Source: Rhodospirillales bacterium (lineage in GTDB: Bacteria > Pseudomonadota > Alphaproteobacteria > ATCC43930 > CGMCC-115725). From it: a stretch of 12,190 bases of DNA. Positions 7,459 through 12,190 of the stretch are shown here, piece by piece. The stretch covers positions 1 through 12,190 of the forward strand of contig JAATGI010000028.1 of the NCBI GenBank assembly GCA_015654725.1, given 5' to 3'. Positions within the stretch are counted from its first letter, which is position 1. Every line of letters starts with the position of its first letter. The notes under the pieces are model-generated. The model did no database searches. It was not told where the DNA came from and was given only the letters and a program-made list of their open reading frames with translations. Both the position numbers and the translations under genes were made by a program.

Positions 7459-9080
7459 TGCGCGACGCTTTCGATTATATCGTGATCGGCGCCGGCTCGG
7501 CGGGCGCGGTGCTGGCGAGCCGCTTGAGCGAGGACGCGGAGGTTTCCGTCCTGCTCTTGGAAGCCGGCATCGGCAATTGGCACCCCTTCATGCAGATGCC
7601 GCTCGCCTTTCCGAAAGTGGCGCGCAGCCGGCCCTTCATCTGGGAATTCGAATCGGAACCGGAGCCGGGCCTGAACGGGCGGACCTTGCCGATACGCCGG
7701 GGCAAGACCTTGGGCGGCTCGTCCGCGATCAACGCGATGATTTATTCGCGCGGCAATCGCCTCGATTACGATTTGTGGCGGCAGAAAGGCCTCGAAGGCT
7801 GGAGCTATGCCGATCTGCTGCCCTATTTCCGGCGGCTGGAGGATAGCTGGCGCGGCGCCGGTCCCTATCACGGCGTGGGCGGGCCGGTGCGGGTGTCGCC
7901 GGCCGACGATCCCGAAATGCTGTACGCGCCCTTGGAGCGCGCGGCGGTGAATGCCGGGTTTCCGCTTTCGCCCGATCTTCATGCCGAGCATCAGGAAGGC
8001 GTCAGCCGCCTCGAACACACCATCGCCGGCGGCAAACGCGCCAGCACCGCGCTTGCCTATCTTCGGCCGGCGCGGTCGCGGCGCAATCTCACCATCCTCA
8101 CCGGCGCTTTGACGACGCGGATCGTGTTGGAACATGGCCGGGCGGCCGGCGTCGAATATCGGCGCCGCGGACGGACGCTGATCGCGCGGGCGGAGCGCGA
8201 GGTGCTGCTGTGCGGCGGCTCGTTCAATTCGCCGCAAATCCTGATGCTGTCGGGCATCGGGCCGGCCGATCATTTGCGCGCCGTGGGCGTGACGCCGATT
8301 CACGACTTGCCGGGTGTCGGCCGGAATCTCAACGAGCATCCCAATATCAGCTTGGCGTTCCTGCTCAATCGCGGTGACACCTTCACTCGGCTCTTGCGCC
8401 TCGACCGCGCCACCTTTCATGCCGCGCAATGGCTGTTGACGCGCGGCGGGCCTTTCACCAACAGCGGCGCCGCCGCGAATATCTTTTTGCGGTCGCGCCC
8501 GGAACTGGCGCGGCCGGACATTCAACTCGTCGCCTTGGCGCTCGGCAATTTCACCGAGCTATGGTTTCCGGGCCTGACCGCGCCCCCGGTTCATCAGTTC
8601 AATTGCCGGGTCGGCGCGATCCATCCCGACTCGCGCGGCTGGGTGAAGCTGCGCTCGGCCGATCCGGCGGCGACGCCGCGCATCCTGTTCAATCTTCTGA
8701 CCGAGAAATCCGATCTCGAGGCGATGATTCGGGGCGTGCGGTTGGCGCGCGAACTTTATCGCCAAAAGCCGCTTGCCGATCTGATCGAGCGCGAACTGCT
8801 TCCGGGCGCCGAGGTGACGAGCGATCGCGATCTCGAAGCGGCGATCCGCGCCAATGCCGGCCACCGTTCGCATCCCACCGGCACTTGCGCCATGGGCGTT
8901 GACGGCGATGCCGTCGTCGATGCCCGGCTGCGGGTGCGCGGGATCGAGGGCTTGCGCGTCGTCGATGCCTCGATCATGCCGGAGATCGTCGGCGGCAACA
9001 CCAATGTCCCGACCATCACGATCGCGGAAAAGGCGGCGGATATGATTCGGGGCAGGAGTCTCGCGCCGGCGGAAATCTAG
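7458..9080 (+). CDS. GMC family FAD-dependent oxidoreductase (choline dehydrogenase-like)
   Basis: FAD-dependent alcohol oxidase/dehydrogenase, 540 aa. The N-terminal dinucleotide fold is DYIVIGAGSAGAVLASRL (6-23). The GMC signature 1 region is GKTLGGSSAINAMIYSRG (82-99), and signature 2 is GGSFNSPQILMLSGIG (253-268). The C-terminal active site has His472 in HRSHPTGTCAMG and Asn514/Asn516 in GGNTNVPT. The start at 7458 is chosen because the Rossmann strand begins immediately after it and because its ATG shares a base with the beta-glucosidase stop (TAATG), a typical coupled arrangement; an in-frame extension back to 7329 lies wholly inside the upstream gene. No signal peptide is visible. The alcohol substrate is unknown. 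From context it could be the sugar or the aglycone released by the glucosidase. The choline assignment is not supported by any betaine genes here. Confidence 0.94.
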   Translation: MRDAFDYIVIGAGSAGAVLASRLSEDAEVSVLLLEAGIGNWHPFMQMPLAFPKVARSRPFIWEFESEPEPGLNGRTLPIRRGKTLGGSSAINAMIYSRGNRLDYDLWRQKGLEGWSYADLLPYFRRLEDSWRGAGPYHGVGGPVRVSPADDPEMLYAPLERAAVNAGFPLSPDLHAEHQEGVSRLEHTIAGGKRASTALAYLRPARSRRNLTILTGALTTRIVLEHGRAAGVEYRRRGRTLIARAEREVLLCGGSFNSPQILMLSGIGPADHLRAVGVTPIHDLPGVGRNLNEHPNISLAFLLNRGDTFTRLLRLDRATFHAAQWLLTRGGPFTNSGAAANIFLRSRPELARPDIQLVALALGNFTELWFPGLTAPPVHQFNCRVGAIHPDSRGWVKLRSADPAATPRILFNLLTEKSDLEAMIRGVRLARELYRQKPLADLIERELLPGAEVTSDRDLEAAIRANAGHRSHPTGTCAMGVDGDAVVDARLRVRGIEGLRVVDASIMPEIVGGNTNVPTITIAEKAADMIRGRSLAPAEI

Positions 9081-9110
9081 GGTCTGATTCGTCAAGATTG
9101 AAACACCTAT

Positions 9111-9190
9111 CCGTCACCTCGGCGAAAGCCGGGGCCCAGGGTCGAAGGCTCGTCGCTAGCCCTGGGTCCCTGCTTTCGCGGGGACGACGG
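9111..9190. repeat. palindromic repeat (GCGAAAGC / GGACCCAGGG type)
   Basis: Left arm 9111-9141 and right arm 9160-9190 are 31-base inverted copies matching at 25 positions, with an 18-base spacer. On the minus strand it would read PRKQGP...GPGFRRGD, a wording seen for an abundant extragenic palindromic repeat in many proteobacteria. It sits between the GMC oxidoreductase stop and the Rieske gene and could form a strong hairpin in the transcript. A further short inverted pair, GATTC (9198-9202) and GAATC (9212-9216) around CCAGCTGG, lies just beyond. Confidence 0.82.
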
Positions 9191-9314
9191 GAAGATTGAT
9201 TCCAGCTGGTTGAATCGGACTCTAACGCTCCCCCCGCCGGCCATTCCCTTGTCGCGTTCGGGCCGAACCCTTAGACTGACCGCCAAATCGAAACGTCGTT
9301 CGAGGGAGCGAAAC

Positions 9315-10640
9315 ATGCCCACGGCACAAGATAGCGAGCTCCTGACGCGCGTCGGCCCCGGCACGCCGATGGGCAATCTCATGCGCGAATATTGGCTGCC
9401 GGCCTGCAAATCCGCCGAGGTGAAAGCCGACGGCGCGCCGCTGCGGCTGGTGCTGCTCGGCGAGAAATTGATCGCGTGGCGCGACAGCGCCGGCCGTATC
9501 GGCGTCATGGATCACCGCTGCCCGCATCGCCGCGCCTCGCTGTTCTTCGGCCGCAACGAGGAAGGCGGCTTGCGCTGCGTCTATCACGGCTGGAAGTTCG
9601 ATGTCGCCGGCAAATGCCTCGACATGCCCAATGTGCCGCCGCAATACGCGTTTCGCGATAAGGCCGGCGCCAAGGCCTACAAGGCCGAGGAGCGCAACGG
9701 CATGGTCTGGGTCTATATGGGTGCCCGCGAAACGGCGCCGCCGCTCCCGAGCTTCGAGGCGGCGCTGCTGCCCGAGGCGGAGCTGAACAGTTTCTGGGTG
9801 CAGCGCGAATGCAATTGGCTACAGGCGCTCGAAGGCGATATCGACACCTCGCATCTCGGTTTTCTCCATGACGGCAAGGTCATGCCGGAGGATCTGGCCG
9901 AGGGCACGATTCATCGCTGGGCGGTCGCCAATCGCGCGCCCGATTACGACATCGCCGAGACCGATTGGGGCGTGATGTATGGCGCCCATCGCGATGGCGG
10001 GCCGGGACACACCTATTACCGTTTCGCGCATTTCATGTTCCCGTGCTGGACCCTGATCCCGGCGGGAAATTTCGGCCATTACGTCACCGCGCGCGGCTGG
10101 ATTCCGTTGGACGACACCCACACCATGTTCATCTCGCTGTCCTGGCGCCAGAACCGGTCCACGCCGCGCCTGCGGCCCGACGGCACGCCGCTGCCCGGCG
10201 CCAGATTCGATTTGCGCTATCTGCCCAACACCACGGATTGGCACGGGCGGTGGCGGCCGGTGCAGAACAAGGAAAATGATTACGAGATCGACCGCGAGGT
10301 CCAGCGCGATCAGAGCTTCACCGGCATCGAAGGCATTCACATGCAGGACCAGGCCGTGACCGAGAGCATGGGGCCGATCACCGACCACGAAAACGAGCAT
10401 CTCACCATCAGCGATTTGATGATCGCGCGCACAAGGCAACGGCTGTTGCACGCGGCCAAGGCCTTGGCCCAATCCGGCGCGACGCCGCCCGGGGTGGACA
10501 ATCCCGAGAGCTATCTCGGCGCGCGCGGCGGCGATTTCGTCGCCCCGGCGGCGCTCGGTTGGCGCGACGCCTATGCCGCCGAATTGCGCAACTCGGTCAG
10601 CCCCACCGGGCGGCTGCGCGTGGCCGTGGCGGCGGAATAA
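9315..10640 (+). CDS. Rieske non-haem iron oxygenase, phthalate 4,5-dioxygenase-like alpha subunit
   Basis: Terminal oxygenase of a ring-hydroxylating or demethylating system, 441 aa. The Rieske [2Fe-2S] ligands are Cys69-Pro-His71 and Cys88-x2-His91. The mononuclear iron site is Asp177-x2-His180-x4-His185 within the EGDIDTSHLGFLH stretch, and Asp345 in the MQDQAV segment is a plausible third ligand. Length and layout, with REYWLPA near residue 24 and the late ESMGPITDH segment, match the phthalate dioxygenase/LigX-type branch. The start at 9315 follows a GAGGGAG Shine-Dalgarno (9302-9308); a longer in-frame extension to 9210 would run through low-quality sequence and is rejected. These enzymes need NAD(P)H-driven electrons from a reductase, none of which is seen in the window. 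Substrate is unknown; an aromatic acid or phenylpropanoid-type compound is a guess from context. Confidence 0.94.
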   Translation: MPTAQDSELLTRVGPGTPMGNLMREYWLPACKSAEVKADGAPLRLVLLGEKLIAWRDSAGRIGVMDHRCPHRRASLFFGRNEEGGLRCVYHGWKFDVAGKCLDMPNVPPQYAFRDKAGAKAYKAEERNGMVWVYMGARETAPPLPSFEAALLPEAELNSFWVQRECNWLQALEGDIDTSHLGFLHDGKVMPEDLAEGTIHRWAVANRAPDYDIAETDWGVMYGAHRDGGPGHTYYRFAHFMFPCWTLIPAGNFGHYVTARGWIPLDDTHTMFISLSWRQNRSTPRLRPDGTPLPGARFDLRYLPNTTDWHGRWRPVQNKENDYEIDREVQRDQSFTGIEGIHMQDQAVTESMGPITDHENEHLTISDLMIARTRQRLLHAAKALAQSGATPPGVDNPESYLGARGGDFVAPAALGWRDAYAAELRNSVSPTGRLRVAVAAE

Positions 10641-10650
10641 CGACGGCAAC

Positions 10651-10780
10651 TTAACCGCCAAGACACAGAGGCACCAAGAAACAAGGTCGCCGCGCGAAGC
10701 GCGGCATAAAAACGTGGCGTCTTAGCGCCGTTGTGTTCGCTTCGTGGTTTTTCTTGGCGTCTTGGTGTCTTGGTGGTTCA
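10651..10780. repeat. inverted-repeat element with CTTGGTGT tandem arms, copy 2
   Basis: Left arm 10651-10678 and right arm 10753-10780 are inverted copies matching at 22 of 28 positions. The right arm is identical over all 28 bases to 5966-5993 in copy 1. Between them is a perfect 7-base stem with a GAA loop (10689-10705). The element occupies almost the whole 163-base gap between the Rieske gene and the short-chain dehydrogenase and ends 23 bases before the latter's start codon, which leaves little room for any other promoter. Confidence 0.8.
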
Positions 10781-10803
10781 ATTTTCTTTTTCGAAGAGGA
10801 ACC

Positions 10804-11568
10804 ATGGACCTACAACTCAAGGGCAAGCGCGCGATCGTCACCGGCTCGACGCGCGGCATCGGCCGTGCCATCGTCGATTGCCTGGCCGAGGAAGGCTGCG
10901 ATGTCGCCATCTGCGCCCGCGACGAAGCACAGGTCGGACAGGCGGTGAAGGAGCTGAGCGGGAAAGGCGTCACGGCCTGGGGCCGGGCTTTCGATGTCGG
11001 CGACACCACCGCGCTCATCGCTTTCGTCAACGATGCCGCCGCCGCGCTCGGCGGCTTGGACATTTATGTCTCCAATGTCAGCGCCTTCGGCCGCGGCGCC
11101 GACGAAGCGAGCTGGCGCAAGAGCTTCGAGACCGAGATTCTCGGCACGGTGATGGGCGTTCAGACGGCGCTGCCGCATATGGAGCACGCGGGCGGCGGCG
11201 CCATCATCGCCATCGGCAGCTTCGGCGCGGTCGAGCCGGCGGCGAGCCATCCGCGGCCCTATCCCTCGATGAAGGCGATGCTGCTGCCCTTCGTCAAATC
11301 GCTGGCGGTGCATTACGCGCCGAAACACATCCGCGCCAATGTGGTCTCGCCCGGCACCATCTATGTCGAGGACGGCGCGCACGGCCGCAACCGGCGCGAA
11401 AACCCGGAAGCCTTCAAGGCGATGCTGGCGCGCAACCCGATGGGCCGCATGGGCCGCCCCGACGAGGTCGCGAACGTGGTCGCGTTCCTGGTCAGCCCGC
11501 GCGCCAGCTTCGTCACCGGCGCCAACGTCATGGTCGATGGCGGCGGCACCCAGCGCGTCCAGTATTGA
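10804..11568 (+). CDS. short-chain dehydrogenase/reductase (SDR, classical type)
   Basis: NAD(P)-dependent oxidoreductase of the classical SDR family, 254 aa. The cofactor motif is TGSTRGIG (13-20), Asp64-Val65 marks the adenine-binding position, and the catalytic residues are Ser139 (IGSFGA), Tyr153 and Lys157 (YPSMK). The usual NNAG motif is replaced by SNVS (90-93), keeping Asn91. The C-terminal PMGRMGRPDEVANVVAFL and GANVMVDGG segments are typical of FabG-like enzymes. The start at 10804 has AGAGGA at 10795-10800. An in-frame extension upstream to 10744 reads through the repeat arm and is rejected. It lies 13 bases ahead of the DUF1330 gene, so the two are probably co-transcribed. It may oxidise or reduce an intermediate made by the Rieske enzyme; substrate is unknown. 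Confidence 0.93.
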   Translation: MDLQLKGKRAIVTGSTRGIGRAIVDCLAEEGCDVAICARDEAQVGQAVKELSGKGVTAWGRAFDVGDTTALIAFVNDAAAALGGLDIYVSNVSAFGRGADEASWRKSFETEILGTVMGVQTALPHMEHAGGGAIIAIGSFGAVEPAASHPRPYPSMKAMLLPFVKSLAVHYAPKHIRANVVSPGTIYVEDGAHGRNRRENPEAFKAMLARNPMGRMGRPDEVANVVAFLVSPRASFVTGANVMVDGGGTQRVQY

Positions 11569-11581
11569 GCGGAGTCCGCCG

Positions 11582-11869
11582 ATGGCCGCCTATATCGTCT
11601 TCACCCGCGAAAAGATGCGCAACCGCGAGGATTATGAGCGCTATCGGGAAAAGGCGCGGCCCGCCGCCGCCGGCCATCCCTTGAAGCCGCTGGCGCTCTA
11701 TGGCCGCCACGAAGTTCTGGAAGGCCCGGCGATCGAGGGCGCGGTGATCCTGGAGTTTCCCACCATCGAGGCGGCCAAGGCCTATTACCACAGCCCGGCC
11801 TATCAAGAGGCCGTGCGGCACCGGTTCCTCGGCGCCGACTACCGCGTGTTCATCGTCGAAGGGGTGTGA
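11582..11869 (+). CDS. DUF1330 family small protein
   Basis: Small cytoplasmic protein of 95 aa with the DUF1330 ferredoxin-like (alpha-beta barrel dimer) pattern: MAAYIVFTREKM at the start, DYERYREKARP (17-27), AVILEFPTIEAAKAYYHSPAYQ (about 54-75) and a final YRVFIVEG strand. The start at 11582 has GGAG (11571-11574) seven bases before it; the frame is open farther back but only as a shadow of the dehydrogenase gene. It follows the dehydrogenase by 13 bases and is likely in its operon. DUF1330 proteins often accompany catabolic enzymes, but no firm biochemical role is established, and none is claimed here. Confidence 0.9.
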   Translation: MAAYIVFTREKMRNREDYERYREKARPAAAGHPLKPLALYGRHEVLEGPAIEGAVILEFPTIEAAKAYYHSPAYQEAVRHRFLGADYRVFIVEGV

Positions 11870-11996
11870 CGCGGTCGCGATCTATTACATTTTTATTTTG
11901 TTAAAAATATAAAAACTACATTTCCAATAGACAAAATAGATCGACGGCTTTATTCCAGCATTCTGCCATTGCGGCGCAACAGGAGGCGGAACGACC
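11870..11996 (+). promoter_or_regulatory. AT-rich leader/promoter region ahead of metY
   Basis: The stretch 11881-11940 is strikingly AT-rich against very GC-rich surroundings. It is bracketed by a perfect 9-base inverted pair, CGATCTATT (11878-11886) and AATAGATCG (11935-11943), with further T-rich and A-rich tracts inside (about 11890-11915). TATAAA at 11908-11913 could be a -10 element, but no good -35 is seen. AGGAGG (11981-11986) is a strong Shine-Dalgarno 10 bases before the metY start. The inverted pair could be a regulator site, or part of a transcript end for the upstream operon. Confidence 0.5.
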
Positions 11997-12190
11997 ATGG
12001 CGAAAACCTACCGGCATCCCGAGACCATCGTTTTGCATGCCGGCTACCGGCGCGACGAGGCGACCCATGCGGTCGCCGTGCCGATCTACCAGACCACCTC
12101 CTATCAGTTCGACGATACCGGCCAGGCCGGGCGCCTCTTCGCGCTGCAGGAGCTGGGCAACATCTATACCCGCATCATGAACCCGACCAA
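11997..12190 (+). CDS. metY: O-acetylhomoserine aminocarboxypropyltransferase (sulfhydrylase), 5' part
   Basis: PLP-dependent enzyme of the Cys/Met metabolism family that makes homocysteine from O-acetylhomoserine and sulfide in direct-sulfhydrylation methionine synthesis. Only the first 64 residues are in the window; full-length members have about 430. The visible part has the family opening ETIVLHAG (9-16), the AVPIYQTTSY segment (28-37) with FDDTGQAG, and GNIYTRIMNPT (54-64), the diagnostic start of the substrate-binding region. The longer LFALQELGNIYTR form fits MetY better than MetB or MetZ. The start at 11997 is preceded by a strong AGGAGG. It is separated from the upstream catabolic genes by an AT-rich gap and is probably an unrelated transcription unit. 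Confidence 0.9.
   Translation, partial: MAKTYRHPETIVLHAGYRRDEATHAVAVPIYQTTSYQFDDTGQAGRLFALQELGNIYTRIMNPT

Noticed and set aside
7416..8525. Minus-strand open frame opposite the GMC oxidoreductase
   Set aside because: Low-complexity shadow; the plus strand shows the FAD motif and both GMC signatures.
10744..10803. Upstream extension of the short-chain dehydrogenase
   Set aside because: The 20 extra residues are encoded by the repeat arm; the start at 10804 has a Shine-Dalgarno and the family N-terminus.
11878..11943. SAM-II or similar methionine riboswitch ahead of metY
   Set aside because: The expected GC-rich first stem and the conserved pseudoknot sequence are not seen; the region is mostly A/T.

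Overview
The window is high-GC DNA with tightly packed genes. It has the look of a soil- or plant-associated alphaproteobacterium (Rhodospirillales or Rhizobiales-like). This rests on protein style and on intergenic palindromic repeats whose minus-strand reading resembles PRKQGP...GPGFRRGD and PSPIKGEG, families scattered through many proteobacterial genomes. No rRNA, tRNA, CRISPR array, transposase or phage gene is visible.

Minus strand, 5798 down to 2: a compact sugar-uptake operon. The order is solute-binding protein, first permease, second permease, MalK/UgpC-type ATPase, then a hybrid-free HAMP-PAS sensor histidine kinase. The last two junctions of the transporter overlap by ATGA. The binding protein and the permeases resemble the glucose/mannose transporter GtsABC of pseudomonads. 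A palindromic repeat sits between the binding protein and the first permease and has become the permease's 5' coding end.

Plus strand, 6121 to 9080: divergent from the uptake operon, a GH1 beta-glucosidase is followed with a one-base overlap (TAATG) by a GMC-family FAD oxidoreductase. Together with the transporter this suggests release and import of glucose from beta-glucosides, with oxidation of the sugar or the released alcohol/aglycone.

Plus strand, 9315 to 11869: a phthalate-dioxygenase-like Rieske oxygenase, a short-chain dehydrogenase and a small DUF1330 protein. These look like parts of an aromatic or secondary-metabolite degradation route. No electron-transfer partner for the oxygenase is in the window. 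An AT-rich gap then leads into the start of metY (O-acetylhomoserine sulfhydrylase), which runs off the right edge.

The spaces between these blocks are almost wholly filled by palindromic repeats of at least three kinds: a GGGGGAGGG type, a CTTGGTGT tandem-arm type present in two copies with an identical 28-base arm, and a GCGAAAGC...GGACCCAGGG type. I see no clearly new molecular system. The most unusual points are the repeat-derived start of the permease gene, the near-absence of a periplasmic domain in the kinase, and the repeated arms placed just ahead of gene starts.
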